Numbered from the stretch's first letter, positions 35,829 through 45,675 are shown. The stretch: DNA of 64,000 nt from an uncultured Clostridia bacterium (GCA_947254025.1 CAMYBS010000002.1:1-64000); one strand, 5' to 3'. Translations and numbers: made by a program. The notes: generated from the sequence alone by a model not told the origin.

Positions 35829-37216
35829 TTTTCTTCCTCCATATTTTTTTTATTTTTTACCCAATCTATCTTATCAACTTGTCTAGCTCTCGCTATAGAC
35901 AAAGAATCCTTGATAACAGTTTTAATTATTGTTGAACCAGCAGCCACATAAGCGTTTTCTCCTATCTCTACTGGCGCCACAATATTAGAATTACTACCGA
36001 TAAAGGCGTTGTCCTCAACCTTCGATCTATGCTTATTCTTACCATCATAATTCGCAAATATAACACCGCAGCCTATATTGACATTGCATCCTACATCAGC
36101 ATCACCTATGTATGCAAGATGACCAGCTTTAGTTCCATCGCCTAGACTAGCGTTCTTTATTTCAACAAAGTTGCCAACCTTGCAGTCCTTACCTATCTTT
36201 GAATTTGGCCTTAGGTGTGCATTTGGTCCGACCTTTGTTCTTTCATCTATAAAAGAGTCTTCAATAAGCGAGCTTTCAATTATAACATCCTTTGCAATGT
36301 GTGAATTTATAATTCTTGTATGACCATATATCTTCACATTGTCTTCAATTATTGTATCTCCTTCAAGAGTAACATCTGGATATATCTCAACATCTCTACC
36401 AATCTTAACATTCTCTTCTATATATACATTAGATGGATTTCTAAAGTAAACACCTTCTAGCATCCACTTAGTAATTATCTTCTTTCTTACAATCTCTTCA
36501 ATTTTGGATAAATCCAATTGATTGTTAACGCCTAAAGCAATGTTTTGATCTGTACTTATATATGCGTCAACTTTTTTATTTTTGCTTAAAAGATAAGCAA
36601 CTGCATCTGTTAAATAATATTCCTTTTTAGCATTATCGTTCTTTAAATTGTTTATAGAATCTAAAAAGTCTTCACCTTTGAAACAGTAAATGCCAGAGTT
36701 GACTTCATTTATTTTTAGCTCATCTTCATTAGCATCCTTTTGTTCAACAATTTTACTAAGATTATTATCTTTGTCTCTTACTATCCTTCCATAACCATCA
36801 CAATTGTCTAAGATTGCACTTAAAATTGTAAGGTTGTTGTTCTTGTCTTTATGGAAACTAAGAAAATCTTTTAAGACTTCTTCATCAACCAATGGTGTGT
36901 CTCCAAAAATAACTAGTACATTGTCATCATTATTGATATGACTCTTAGCAAGTGAGGCCGCATAACCAGTTCCATATGGTTCGCCTGGACCCATCTTTTG
37001 TTCTATAAACTCAATGCTCTTATCAGACGAGAATTCTTCCATAACCTTACCTTTGTTGTTGCCAACTATCAGATACCTCTTATCGAAGCCAGCTCTTTCT
37101 GTAGCGTCTAATACATATTTTAGCATTGCTTTGCCATTAATCTTGTGCAGCACTTTGATTAGAGAAGATTTCATTCTAGAACCTTCGCCTGCAGCTAAAA
37201 TTATAGCTTGATTCAT
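35825..37216 (-). CDS. glmU: bifunctional GlmU: N-acetylglucosamine-1-P uridyltransferase / glucosamine-1-P acetyltransferase
   Basis: Makes UDP-GlcNAc, the precursor for peptidoglycan and wall polymers. From the ATG at 37216 the protein is about 463 residues. Residues 1-230 are the uridyltransferase: ILAAGEGSRMKSSLIKVLH, GPGEPYGTGYA and FGDTPLVDEE. The rest is a left-handed parallel beta-helix of hexapeptide repeats with the acetyltransferase site (NFVEIKNASLGDGTKAGHLAYIGD). The first base of its ATG is the last base of the MATE stop (TAATG), which favours this start over the ATG 21 bases upstream. The GlcNAc product also feeds the TagA/WecG step. Confidence 0.97.
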   Translation of the reverse strand: MNQAIILAAGEGSRMKSSLIKVLHKINGKAMLKYVLDATERAGFDKRYLIVGNNKGKVMEEFSSDKSIEFIEQKMGPGEPYGTGYAASLAKSHINNDDNVLVIFGDTPLVDEEVLKDFLSFHKDKNNNLTILSAILDNCDGYGRIVRDKDNNLSKIVEQKDANEDELKINEVNSGIYCFKGEDFLDSINNLKNDNAKKEYYLTDAVAYLLSKNKKVDAYISTDQNIALGVNNQLDLSKIEEIVRKKIITKWMLEGVYFRNPSNVYIEENVKIGRDVEIYPDVTLEGDTIIEDNVKIYGHTRIINSHIAKDVIIESSLIEDSFIDERTKVGPNAHLRPNSKIGKDCKVGNFVEIKNASLGDGTKAGHLAYIGDADVGCNVNIGCGVIFANYDGKNKHRSKVEDNAFIGSNSNIVAPVEIGENAYVAAGSTIIKTVIKDSLSIARARQVDKIDWVKNKKNMEEEK

Positions 37217-38601
37217 TAGATTATATCCCCTTTCCAATTACCTTTTCTATATAAAATATATCCATACAACGATGTGAATAAGTTTGACAAACTCATAGCA
37301 AGCCATATTGCAATAGGACCCATCATCAGTATGTGTTTGAATACTAATATCATAGGTATTCTTAAAACCCAAAGTCTACCAAGTAGCATCTTCATTGCAA
37401 GATCAGTTTTACCCGAGCCTTGAAATAGTCCTTGATAAACGTTGTATAGACCCATGCAAAAGTTCGTTATCAATATGAAAAATAAGAACTGCTTTGAAAG
37501 ATACATAAGATTTTCGCTTGCATCTTTTAAGAATAGCACCAGTACTTGATCTCTAAATATCCATACTATTATTGAACCTAAAACGCATATTACATTTGAC
37601 ATCTTACATGCAGTTCTAAAGGCCTCTTTAACTCTATCAAAGTTCTTAACACCTTTATTCTGACCGACAATACTTACTATTGATTGACCTATACCTCCTG
37701 GTGGTTGCGATATGATAGATGTAACCCTGTTTATTGTTACAAAGGCTGTTAATGCGTCTTGACCATATGATAATACAAATGTATTAAGTATTATAAAGCC
37801 TACTGCCTCACCAGATTGGCCTATGCATGATGGAACTCCTATGGATATAATCTTCCTACATGCAGAAGCATCAAAGCTATATTTAAATACATTAAGATTA
37901 ATTAATCCTTTTTTATGAGCAATAATTATGATTGCTATAGCCATGAATGCTTGTGAGATTATAGTAGCAAGCCCCGCTCCCTTTATGCCCATATTTAAAC
38001 CACGTAAACCTATAAAAGGTATCTCTTCGTATATGAATACAGGGTCTAGTAGCATATTCATTATTGTTGATATACCACTAATTATTGTTGGAGTTCTTGT
38101 GTCACCAGCTGACTGAAATATTGAGTTTGTTGAAAAGAAGAAAAATACAAAGGGGCATCCTAAATACAGTATATCTAGATAAGCCTTACTTTCTTCGAAT
38201 AATTTTCCTTCTGCTCCCATCAATCTTAATATTGTTGATGAGCACAATAAACCAACACTTACAACTATTATAGACAGCAGTGCTGTTAATATATAAACAT
38301 TTTCTTTGTATGTTTTTACTCTTTGAGCATCACCTCTTCCCATAAGCTGAGAAATGATACCTGTTGATGCTATTGATAAACCCATACCAATAGATATAAA
38401 TAAGAACATAACTGGCCAAATAAATCCAGTCGCAGCGAAACTTATCTCACCAATGCCTGCTACCCAATATGAGTCAACTAGATTATATAGCGTTTGTATT
38501 ATATTGTTTAAAACTATGGGTGTTGCGAGCGTTATTATTGTCTTTTTCATGTCACCATGAAGTATTAAGTCTCGTCTTTCTTCTAAATCTATGGTTTTCA
38601 T
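37216..38601 (-). CDS. MATE family efflux transporter
   Basis: A 461-residue membrane protein with about twelve transmembrane segments in two homologous halves. Typical marks are the first helix with TPIVLNNIIQTLYNLVDSYWVAG, GLSIASTGIISQLMGRGDAQR, and the matching second-half segment QPPGGIGQSIVSIVGQNKG. MATE proteins export drugs, metabolites or dyes using sodium or proton gradients; the substrate cannot be inferred. It lies nine bases after the ABC permease gene and its stop overlaps the glmU start, a common chance grouping rather than a functional one. Confidence 0.92.
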   Translation of the reverse strand: MKTIDLEERRDLILHGDMKKTIITLATPIVLNNIIQTLYNLVDSYWVAGIGEISFAATGFIWPVMFLFISIGMGLSIASTGIISQLMGRGDAQRVKTYKENVYILTALLSIIVVSVGLLCSSTILRLMGAEGKLFEESKAYLDILYLGCPFVFFFFSTNSIFQSAGDTRTPTIISGISTIMNMLLDPVFIYEEIPFIGLRGLNMGIKGAGLATIISQAFMAIAIIIIAHKKGLINLNVFKYSFDASACRKIISIGVPSCIGQSGEAVGFIILNTFVLSYGQDALTAFVTINRVTSIISQPPGGIGQSIVSIVGQNKGVKNFDRVKEAFRTACKMSNVICVLGSIIVWIFRDQVLVLFLKDASENLMYLSKQFLFFILITNFCMGLYNVYQGLFQGSGKTDLAMKMLLGRLWVLRIPMILVFKHILMMGPIAIWLAMSLSNLFTSLYGYILYRKGNWKGDII

Positions 38602-38609
38602 TATTTCCC

Positions 38610-40259
38610 CTATTTTTTAAGTAAGTATATTAGTGCTCCTAATCCAATTAATGAATATAAATATATAAACGGTGTATTTAAAAATATTAGAAGAGCGTTT
38701 AATCCAGTAAGCACAGCTGTTATAAACATAGATGCCATACCAGCCCAGAAATATCCTTTTTGACCATTCTTAATCTTTGTAACATCCAATGAGAATGGTA
38801 TATTCTTAAGCAATAGATCTGAAGCTATAATTCCTGATAGCATTATAAATATGATTGGATTGATGTAATCAATAAACCAAGCATTTTTTACAAATAATGA
38901 CATAAGCATCGCGTTTATCAAAACTGGAACAAATATAAAGCAAAATAATCCTCCCTTTTTTACACCATTTCTAAATTCTTTAAGTCTTAGATTGCCTGTG
39001 ATTAAATGTATTATTGATGCTTTATAATTTGTAGCATAATTTAAAATTTGCCAAATACTCATAGCCATTATAGATGACATGTAATTAATTAAAGTCACGA
39101 ACCTCGCATGATCTCTTAAAACAATATCAGCCATTGGGTCGCTGCCCTTCTTAAACGCAGCAAATAGAAAGATTAGTGGATAAACAATTATCATGAGTGA
39201 TATAGAGCCTAATTGAAATTTTAGTTTTTCATCAGAGCCCTTCATCCAAAAGACCATATTTACCCCAGCTCTTTCCATATCGTTCTTAGCAAAAAACTTA
39301 TTTGTTAACCTTTGTAAAAAGCTTGTCTTTTTATTTATTATAACTTTGTCTTTCTTTGATAAAATTTCTTCAAAATCTTTGGATATAGCTGTATTTATCG
39401 CTATAAATCCAATGAAAAATACAATTAATAATACTGTATAAATTATATTTATGGTTTCAAAATTGCCATATAGTAATTCAAACGGTCCTATGAACCACAT
39501 TGGTATAAATAAATATTTAAAAGCTTCACTTGAAAATATTTTTATTGCCATTTCTTTATCAACAATGTGTCCAAAAACTTGAAAGCCTATCATAAGCACA
39601 ACAAAGATCAGTACTTGAACTGTTGTTATTATGGACTTTATATTAAGATTTTTAAATATTTTAAATAATGCATAGTAAAATATATATTCAAACATTACAA
39701 GACTTACAGATAACATAAATACTTCTACTAATAGTATAGGAGCTTCTTGCGGTCTTTTTACTATTGTAACCAAAATTGCTGGACCAAACATAATTAAGGC
39801 TAATTTCACTACATATATGATTAGTGATATTAACCTTGCTAAATTTACTTCTCTTTCGCCAACAGGCTTAAAAAGTAATATATTTCTATCTCTTTTGTCT
39901 ATAAGGACTTCAGTAAAGTCAACTATAATACCTGCAAAGAATAGAAACATGCCCACAGCGAATAAAGCTGTATACCTTGTCTTTATGTCCTGTGCTCCAT
40001 AACATATTCCAGCTAGTATTAGTCCATATATTAAAAATAATATATAGCCTCTTTTGAAAAAATTGCTATTTTGAAAAAATTGTGATAATTTACTCTTGCT
40101 CTCTTGGCCTGAAAAGCTATTGGAAAAGGCAGATGTTCTTCTGCTTTCCATGATAAGCTTAGCCTTAAGTATTGCTCTAAGCTTATTATAATCAACTCTA
40201 AGACCATTAAAAAGTGGTTTAAATAAATCAAGCACCTTTAGTGAGAATAATTTAAACAT
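38610..40259 (-). CDS. ABC exporter membrane component
   Basis: A roughly 549-residue integral membrane protein. It begins with a cytoplasmic segment of about 70 residues, followed by many hydrophobic stretches, about twelve in all, with a soluble loop around 290-330 (KDFEEILSKKDKVIINK). The sequence KRDRNILLFKPVGEREVNLARL after the second helix resembles the putative ABC exporter family of Firmicutes. The next upstream gene encodes the matching ATPase and overlaps it. I place the start at the ATG at 40259 with GGTGA before it; a GTG at 40268 is the alternative. Substrate unknown. Confidence 0.8.
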   Translation of the reverse strand: MFKLFSLKVLDLFKPLFNGLRVDYNKLRAILKAKLIMESRRTSAFSNSFSGQESKSKLSQFFQNSNFFKRGYILFLIYGLILAGICYGAQDIKTRYTALFAVGMFLFFAGIIVDFTEVLIDKRDRNILLFKPVGEREVNLARLISLIIYVVKLALIMFGPAILVTIVKRPQEAPILLVEVFMLSVSLVMFEYIFYYALFKIFKNLNIKSIITTVQVLIFVVLMIGFQVFGHIVDKEMAIKIFSSEAFKYLFIPMWFIGPFELLYGNFETINIIYTVLLIVFFIGFIAINTAISKDFEEILSKKDKVIINKKTSFLQRLTNKFFAKNDMERAGVNMVFWMKGSDEKLKFQLGSISLMIIVYPLIFLFAAFKKGSDPMADIVLRDHARFVTLINYMSSIMAMSIWQILNYATNYKASIIHLITGNLRLKEFRNGVKKGGLFCFIFVPVLINAMLMSLFVKNAWFIDYINPIIFIMLSGIIASDLLLKNIPFSLDVTKIKNGQKGYFWAGMASMFITAVLTGLNALLIFLNTPFIYLYSLIGLGALIYLLKK

Positions 40260-41043
40260 CACTCTCACCTATGGCTTTAACAAATTCTTCTGCTAACTCT
40301 TTGTGATTAGTAAAACCAGTTACTTCATTGAAGATATTTTCAAGTGACTCATCACTGCCCTCATTATTATTAAGAGTCTTTTTAATATTATCTATGCTGT
40401 CATTTAGTATAACTTTTCCATTTTGTAAAAGTATAATCTTGTCAGATAGTTTTTCAACAACTTCCAATATATGTGATGAATAAAATATTGTCTTGCCTTT
40501 ATTTTTAAGTGAGGCAAGTATCTCTTTGATAACTAAAACCGAGTTTGCATCAATACCGCTAAGTGGCTCATCTAGAAAGACTATGTCGGGATCATGTAGT
40601 AGTGATAAGACGAATAGATACTTTTGTCTCATACCCTTTGAGAATGATGATATTTGTGAATCCATCACGTCCTTCATTTCAAGCACTTCTAGCATAGTTT
40701 TAGCTCTTCTAACTGCACTTTCTACATCAATTTCATATAGTGCTGCATTTAGTTCTATATTTTCAATTGCTGTTAAGTTCTCGTAAACCTCGCTAGCTTC
40801 GGGAACGTAACCTATCTTCTTCTTATAATCAAGTGAGTCTTTAATATTCTTACCAAAAACAGAAACATCTCCAAAGTAGTCTCTGTTAAGACCCATAATT
40901 ATCTTGATAGTTGTTGATTTACCGGCGCCATTGGGTCCAATGTAACCAATAATCTCTCCAGAATTTACTGAAAAGTTTACATCTTTTAAAATTTCCTTTC
41001 CATCGAAAGCATTTGATAAGTGCTCTACTTTTAATATTTCCAT
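40252..41043 (-). CDS. ABC transporter ATP-binding protein
   Basis: A 263-residue nucleotide-binding subunit. Walker A is GYIGPNGAGKSTTIKI, the Q-loop region follows in IGYVPEASEVYENLTA, the signature is SFSKGMRQK, Walker B is IVFLDEPLSGIDANS, and the switch histidine is in FYSSHILEVVEKL. The closest general type is the CcmA/YhaQ-like drug or lantibiotic exporter group. The C-terminal 45 residues are acidic and variable. It pairs with the downstream permease through an eight-base overlap. Substrate unknown. Confidence 0.93.
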   Translation of the reverse strand: MEILKVEHLSNAFDGKEILKDVNFSVNSGEIIGYIGPNGAGKSTTIKIIMGLNRDYFGDVSVFGKNIKDSLDYKKKIGYVPEASEVYENLTAIENIELNAALYEIDVESAVRRAKTMLEVLEMKDVMDSQISSFSKGMRQKYLFVLSLLHDPDIVFLDEPLSGIDANSVLVIKEILASLKNKGKTIFYSSHILEVVEKLSDKIILLQNGKVILNDSIDNIKKTLNNNEGSDESLENIFNEVTGFTNHKELAEEFVKAIGESDV

Positions 41044-41068
41044 ACTGCCTCCTGATGTCTACTACTTA

Positions 41069-41563
41069 TTATTTATCTTGAACTAGATCTAATATATATT
41101 CTTTAAAATCCTTACCGTTAACTGTAACTGCTCCTGTTCCTCCAAAGATATCAACATTGATCTTGAAGAAGTTTACTACTATAGTATTACCATCTATATA
41201 CTTTTCTTCTAAATGTCCAGGAACAAATATTAACTTCTTATCAGCGTTAACTGCATCAAGATTAAGTTTCTTGATTGGTTCAACCATCATGTTAACAACG
41301 CTTAAATCTTCTGTCATCCACATATTGTTATTCCAGAATTTCTTTTCTTCCTTTGTAGCGTTATTTAAAAGCTCTTTGTTAGAAATTGCTGAAAGAACTT
41401 TTCTAACTGATTCTTCATTGAAGCCTTCGCAGTAAGTGTACTTCATTTCATCTCTATCTGCTACGCTTCTGATATAATCTTCAGAAACCTTTTCTCTCTC
41501 TGCAATGCTTTGCCAAAATACAAGCATTAATTCAATTACCTCTGTGTTAATTTTTACTGACAT
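41069..41563 (-). CDS. conserved protein of unknown function
   Basis: A 164-residue soluble protein without signal peptide or membrane segment. The N-terminal half is helical, with ELMLVFWQSIAEREKVSE and EESVRKVLSAISNKELLN, followed by KKFWNNNMWMTED. The C-terminal half looks like beta-strands (LIFVPGHLEEKYIDGNTIVVNFFKI) and ends with VNGKDFKEYILDL. It may belong to the small TDE2712-type family of anaerobes, but I state this only from memory of the FWNNNMWM motif. It lies two bases after cvfB and 25 bp before the ABC ATPase. Confidence 0.75.
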   Translation of the reverse strand: MSVKINTEVIELMLVFWQSIAEREKVSEDYIRSVADRDEMKYTYCEGFNEESVRKVLSAISNKELLNNATKEEKKFWNNNMWMTEDLSVVNMMVEPIKKLNLDAVNADKKLIFVPGHLEEKYIDGNTIVVNFFKINVDIFGGTGAVTVNGKDFKEYILDLVQDK

Positions 41564-41564
41564 A

Positions 41565-42395
41565 TTAATCCTCCTTAATTTCTATGGAATCGTCATTGAT
41601 AATAATTTTTCTTTGTCTATACAAAATGGCGATTGCCCTTTTAAATGATGACTTACTCATATTGAAAATTTTCCTAATATCATCAGGATCGCTCTTATCT
41701 GCGTAGTTCATCTTACCTTTATTCTTTAATAATAATTCATACACTTTTAATGAATCACTCTTGTGTTCATCGTATGCTGACTTTTCTAATTTAGTGCTCA
41801 ATACAAGTCTACCGTCTTCATGAACGGTTTGCACTCTAAACTTCATTCTCTCTCCAAGTTCGTAGTCATCACATACATCTTTCTTTTGAACCATGGCCTC
41901 ATATTTGTCTTCAATAGCTACAAATAAACCAAATTCTCTGGATATGTTGTAGATAATACCATCTACTATATCTCCCTTTTTAAAATTAGTACTTCTTTCT
42001 AATGTGTTTCTAATCTTCATAGTTGTCGCAAGTCTACCCGACTTGTCAATATAAAGTTTAACTAAGACCATAGCACCAACTTTTGGATCTCTTATTGCTT
42101 CTGAGAACGGTAGTAATACATCTTTATCAAGACCCATGTTTAAAAAGTAACCTATCCTTGTCTTGCTGACTACTTTTAAATTTTTAATCTCGCCTACTTC
42201 TATGAATGGCAGCCTAAAAGATGATATAACTTTGCCATCAAGTGGATAGTTAAATATCTTAACAGTGTCTCCTACGTCATATTTTTTATCATCAGACCTC
42301 GCATGATAAGTGTTTTTATCTAGGTCTTCAAGAGTGTAATCACTGCCACTATGCTTAATTACTTTTGCTTCAATTATTTTTCCTAACTTGTTCAT
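41565..42395 (-). CDS. cvfB: CvfB family S1-domain RNA-binding protein
   Basis: A 276-residue protein with tandem S1-type OB folds and a C-terminal winged helix. Family blocks include the sequence from KIFNYPLDGKVISSFRLP, GYFLNMGLDKDVLLPFSE and GRLATTMKI in the second S1 unit, a third unit with FGLFVAIEDKYEAMVQKKD, and a final helix-turn-helix, SDPDDIRKIFNMSKSSFKRAI. Homologues (CvfB/YitL) affect virulence factor expression in staphylococci, presumably by binding RNA. It has its own promoter and leads the long run to mfd. Confidence 0.9.
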   Translation of the reverse strand: MNKLGKIIEAKVIKHSGSDYTLEDLDKNTYHARSDDKKYDVGDTVKIFNYPLDGKVISSFRLPFIEVGEIKNLKVVSKTRIGYFLNMGLDKDVLLPFSEAIRDPKVGAMVLVKLYIDKSGRLATTMKIRNTLERSTNFKKGDIVDGIIYNISREFGLFVAIEDKYEAMVQKKDVCDDYELGERMKFRVQTVHEDGRLVLSTKLEKSAYDEHKSDSLKVYELLLKNKGKMNYADKSDPDDIRKIFNMSKSSFKRAIAILYRQRKIIINDDSIEIKED

Positions 42396-42424
42396 TTCTT
42401 ACCTCTTCATAAAATTTCACAATG

Positions 42425-42453
42425 ATTATATCATAAAAGATCATTTTTTTCAA
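42425..42453 (-). promoter_or_regulatory. promoter of the cvfB-to-mfd run
   Basis: TTGAAA (42448-42453), 17 bp, TATAAT (42425-42430) on the minus strand. The start site would be about 25 bp ahead of cvfB. No other promoter is obvious before mfd, an 11.6-kb run of nine genes. Confidence 0.82.
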
Positions 42454-42501
42454 TAAAAGTGTGGTATTCAAACAATCTAAAAGAAATAATACCGTGCATG
42501 A

Positions 42502-42526
42502 AAAACACCTCTAGTCATAGAGGTGC
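42502..42526 (-). terminator. terminator after the TIM-barrel gene
   Basis: An 8-bp perfect stem, CACCTCTA (42507-42514) with TAGAGGTG (42519-42526), a four-base loop, and five T residues on the minus strand. It separates the M18-flippase-barrel run from cvfB. Confidence 0.9.
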
Positions 42527-42531
42527 TAATC

Positions 42532-43209
42532 TTATTTGTCTCTATATGCCACCATGATGTCTTCAAGTATCTCAGGTGATGTTCTTGGTGTATATGATAG
42601 GCAGTTTGCTCCTGCTCTAATTGTTTCTAATATATGTTCATCAGTATGTCCGCCTGTTGCTATGATGGGAAATTTTTCTCCTACTATAGACCTAGCGTGT
42701 CTTATTAAATTTGCAGTCTCTTTTCCTCCTGCTATGTTAAGTATTCTAGCTCCAGCATTAATCTTGCCTTCAATATCATCATTAAATGAAGCGATGGATG
42801 CTATGACAGGTATGTCTATATACTCAGACATCTCTTTTATAACCTCGTTCTTCATAGGTGCATTTACAACAACGCCAAAGGCTCCATTAAGTTCTGCTTG
42901 AAAAGCTATCTGTATGCTTCTTTGACCTGTAGTTAATCCTCCGCCTACTCCAACAAAAACTGGTCCTGGTGATACATCTAGTATGGCCTTCGTTATTGAT
43001 AACTCTGGTGTGAATGGATAGACAGCTATAACTCCATCTGCATTGGTATTTCTAATGATGGCAACATCTGTTGAGAAGACTAAAGACTTTATTCTTCTGC
43101 CCATAATGTTAATGCCAGAGCATCTATATACTGCTTCAGGAACCTTTTGTACGTGTCTTCTAAGTACTGTATCGACACTCGGTATATACTTTTTTTCTTC
43201 GTTATTCAA
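42532..43209 (-). CDS. TIM-barrel protein of unknown activity
   Basis: A beta/alpha-barrel protein of about 225 residues, annotated in relatives only as hydrolase or barrel protein. It has the glycine-rich phosphate-binding style VGVGGGLTTGQRS and a second near the end, IIATGGHTDEHILETIRAGA, resembling the IMP dehydrogenase/nitronate monooxygenase type of phosphate or FMN binding. No catalytic set is clear. The frame is open to an ATG at 43260, which would overlap the flippase gene by 59 bases. I prefer a TTG at 43209 overlapping the flippase stop, with GAGG nine bases before. Start uncertain. Confidence 0.78.
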   Translation of the reverse strand: MNNEEKKYIPSVDTVLRRHVQKVPEAVYRCSGINIMGRRIKSLVFSTDVAIIRNTNADGVIAVYPFTPELSITKAILDVSPGPVFVGVGGGLTTGQRSIQIAFQAELNGAFGVVVNAPMKNEVIKEMSEYIDIPVIASIASFNDDIEGKINAGARILNIAGGKETANLIRHARSIVGEKFPIIATGGHTDEHILETIRAGANCLSYTPRTSPEILEDIMVAYRDK

Positions 43210-44221
43210 ATCTCTCAACCTCTTTATCTGTTTTAAAATTAACTGTAAAGAACGCTCCAACTATGATAGGTGCGTAGAATGTAAATACTCTCCAAAGTAT
43301 TACAACTATGGCTACTGATGAAATATTCTTATATAGTGGTCCAAATATACTAAGAAAAGCTCCCTCCGCTCCTAATGCTGCTCCTGGAAGTGGAACATAG
43401 CCAGATATAAGTGCAACCATGCATGCAGCGCACACACTTAGGACTATATCAGGCGTTTGTCCTCCAAAAGCTGAGAAAACTACATGTGGTATTGACCATA
43501 GTGATATGTTTTGAAGTGCTACAAAAATCGCACAAGGAATTAGCTTATATAGCCCCTCTCTTTTATAAACTCTAAATGAATCATAAAATGAGTCTATCTG
43601 TCTATCAAGCTTTTCTATCTGTTCTACAGGATTCTTCTTGTTAAATAATTTTACAATTTTAACTATAAACTCCTTACTCTTTCTTGGAAATATGATTACT
43701 GTTGCAATTAAAAACGTTACTAAAACGCTTAGTGCAACGCCAAGTATCATCATTAGACCTGTAAACCAGGTTTTACCTAAATTATGATATGAGTAATATA
43801 TTGAGAATAATCCAAGAACTAGTGTAACTACGTTGTTGATTATAAGTAATAATATAACCACTGAAGATGAAAGGCCTGGCGCTAGTCCAAAATCTCTCAT
43901 TCTTAATACTTGCATAGGTTGGCCGCCTGTTGATGATGGTGTGATTGCGTTAAAAAAGGCGCCCGTCATTGTAACTTTAAATGCATCGACTTGCTTTAGC
44001 TTAACTCCTAAAACTTTTAGTAGTGCGTTTAACGAAAGTGAGCCAAAGAACCAAAACAAAAATATCAGGAAAGCAGCTAATATTAAATAATAAACATTAG
44101 CTTGCCTCACTGTTGCAATGATTTTCTTTGGTCCGTCTATAAAATATGCACTTAGTAAAACAACAAGAATAGATATTGCAATGACAAGTATAGAAAAGAG
44201 CTTAGTCTTTTTACTCTTCAT
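43202..44221 (-). CDS. flippase-like lysylphosphatidylglycerol synthase transmembrane protein
   Basis: A 339-residue membrane protein of the UPF0104/YbhN family, related to the N-terminal flippase part of MprF. About eight hydrophobic segments. Typical conserved elements are GAFFNAITPSSTGGQPMQVLRM in the first half and the pair SGYVPLPGAALGAEGAFLSIFG with LWRVFTFYAPIIVG near the end. The synthase domain of full MprF is absent. It may translocate a lipid, possibly for envelope assembly, but its substrate is unknown. Its start overlaps the M18 aminopeptidase stop by one base. Confidence 0.87.
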   Translation of the reverse strand: MKSKKTKLFSILVIAISILVVLLSAYFIDGPKKIIATVRQANVYYLILAAFLIFLFWFFGSLSLNALLKVLGVKLKQVDAFKVTMTGAFFNAITPSSTGGQPMQVLRMRDFGLAPGLSSSVVILLLIINNVVTLVLGLFSIYYSYHNLGKTWFTGLMMILGVALSVLVTFLIATVIIFPRKSKEFIVKIVKLFNKKNPVEQIEKLDRQIDSFYDSFRVYKREGLYKLIPCAIFVALQNISLWSIPHVVFSAFGGQTPDIVLSVCAACMVALISGYVPLPGAALGAEGAFLSIFGPLYKNISSVAIVVILWRVFTFYAPIIVGAFFTVNFKTDKEVERFE

Positions 44222-45510
44222 TATTTAAAAAATTCTGTGAATATCTTATACAAATTGTAATGATCTTCAACGCTTCCAAATTCTCTGATTGAGTGCATAG
44301 CAAGTATAGGGTTACCTATATCAACCGATTTAATGTCTAGTTGTGTTGAGCTGATTGGACCTATAGTTGATCCTCCACGAACGTCTGATCTGTTAAGGAA
44401 AGCTTGTACCTTAGCTCCTGCCTTAGTAGCAAATTGCTTAAATACTGCTGCAGACTCAGCATCAGATGTGTAGCTTTGATTAGCAGCATACTTTATGCAA
44501 ACGCCCTCACCCATCCTTGGCATATTTGTAATGTCGCACTTTTCAGGATAATTTGGATGGTATGCGTGTGCAAGGTCTGATGAAATCATAAATGATTTTG
44601 CTTTTACTCTGTAGAACTCTTCATCATCTAAACCAAGCGCTAATATTATCCTTCTCATTACATTCTTTAAGAATGGACTGTTTGCACCTTGCTTAGTCAT
44701 AGAGCCTACTTCTTCATTATCTGATACATAGATTAAGTTAATAAATTTCGATGCTTTTTTAGCTAATAATGCCTTGTATGATAGATGTGCCATAGCTAAG
44801 TTATCTAGTCTACCAACTTGAATAAATTCATTGTTTAAACCAAGAATCTTTCCAGCTTCTCTATCATAAGCAAATAAATCAAAGTCAAGTATATCTTCTC
44901 TCTTAACTTTTAACTCTTTAGCAATTACATCTTCTAATTTAAGCTTTTCAACAGTATCGTTAATTAGCTCAAGTATTGGAAGTGTATCTTTTTGTGCGTT
45001 TATATCAAAACCTTTGTTTACTTCTCTGTTTTGATGTATGCAAAGACTTACTATGCTCATAAGATCTTTATCTATATTAAGCAGGTGCATATGTGGGTGC
45101 AATGCATCCTTTTCGTTTCTAGTATATACTCTACCTGCTAATGAAAGAGCTCTGTCAAACCATGTGTGAAGTATCGCTCCTCCATAAACTTCTGTATTTA
45201 ACTTGTGGTAGCCGTTTTGATATATATCTGGCTGAGGCTTAACTCTAAAGCATGGACTATCTGAGTGCGAAGCTATGATCTTAAAAGCTAAGTCGTCTTT
45301 TTTCTTTGGAATATCAAAAGCCAATATAGCCGAGTCGTTCTTCTTTACATAGTACTTAGATCCCAAGCTTAAGTTCCACTTATCTTCTTCCTTAAGTTCT
45401 TTATAGTCTGATTTCTTTAGTTCGTTTTCAATCTCTTTAACAGCAAAAAAGGCACATGGACTATTATCAATAAAACCGATTAAATCCTTTGCCAAATCTT
45501 TTGAATTCAT
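44221..45510 (-). CDS. apeB: M18 family aminopeptidase
   Basis: Zinc aminopeptidase of the aspartyl aminopeptidase group, 429 residues. Metal and catalytic motifs are visible in order: ASHSDSPCFRVKP, GRLDNLAMAHLS with the bridging aspartate, YVSDNEEVGSMTKQGANS with the catalytic and ligand glutamates, SSDLAHAYHPNYPEK, and GGSTIGPISS near the end, with the last histidine in LAMHSIREFGS. It frees N-terminal residues from peptides, fitting an organism that lives on amino acids. It leads its run from promoter 45537-45565. Confidence 0.95.
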   Translation of the reverse strand: MNSKDLAKDLIGFIDNSPCAFFAVKEIENELKKSDYKELKEEDKWNLSLGSKYYVKKNDSAILAFDIPKKKDDLAFKIIASHSDSPCFRVKPQPDIYQNGYHKLNTEVYGGAILHTWFDRALSLAGRVYTRNEKDALHPHMHLLNIDKDLMSIVSLCIHQNREVNKGFDINAQKDTLPILELINDTVEKLKLEDVIAKELKVKREDILDFDLFAYDREAGKILGLNNEFIQVGRLDNLAMAHLSYKALLAKKASKFINLIYVSDNEEVGSMTKQGANSPFLKNVMRRIILALGLDDEEFYRVKAKSFMISSDLAHAYHPNYPEKCDITNMPRMGEGVCIKYAANQSYTSDAESAAVFKQFATKAGAKVQAFLNRSDVRGGSTIGPISSTQLDIKSVDIGNPILAMHSIREFGSVEDHYNLYKIFTEFFK

Positions 45511-45536
45511 ATTGATTCCCCCTTTTACTTAAGTTA

Positions 45537-45565
45537 ATTATAAACTAAGCAATATTTTATGTCAA
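45537..45565 (-). promoter_or_regulatory. promoter of the M18 aminopeptidase run
   Basis: TTGACA (45560-45565), 17 bp, TATAAT (45537-45542), both boxes perfect. It diverges from the promoter of the lipoprotein gene, about 80 bp away. Confidence 0.88.
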
Positions 45566-45646
45566 GAAAAAGAAGATTTGCCACCTATCCAAAGGTATGT
45601 GAAGCTTGTTAATATAAACTGTTACCTTTTTGTAAAGCTTAGCTAA

Positions 45647-45675
45647 TTGACAAGTTATCATTTGTAAACTATAAT
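45647..45675 (+). promoter_or_regulatory. promoter of the DUF4300-like lipoprotein gene
   Basis: TTGACA (45647-45652), 17 bp, TATAAT (45670-45675), both boxes perfect. A GAGGTGG site and ATG follow within 20 bp, so the transcript is nearly leaderless. Confidence 0.88.
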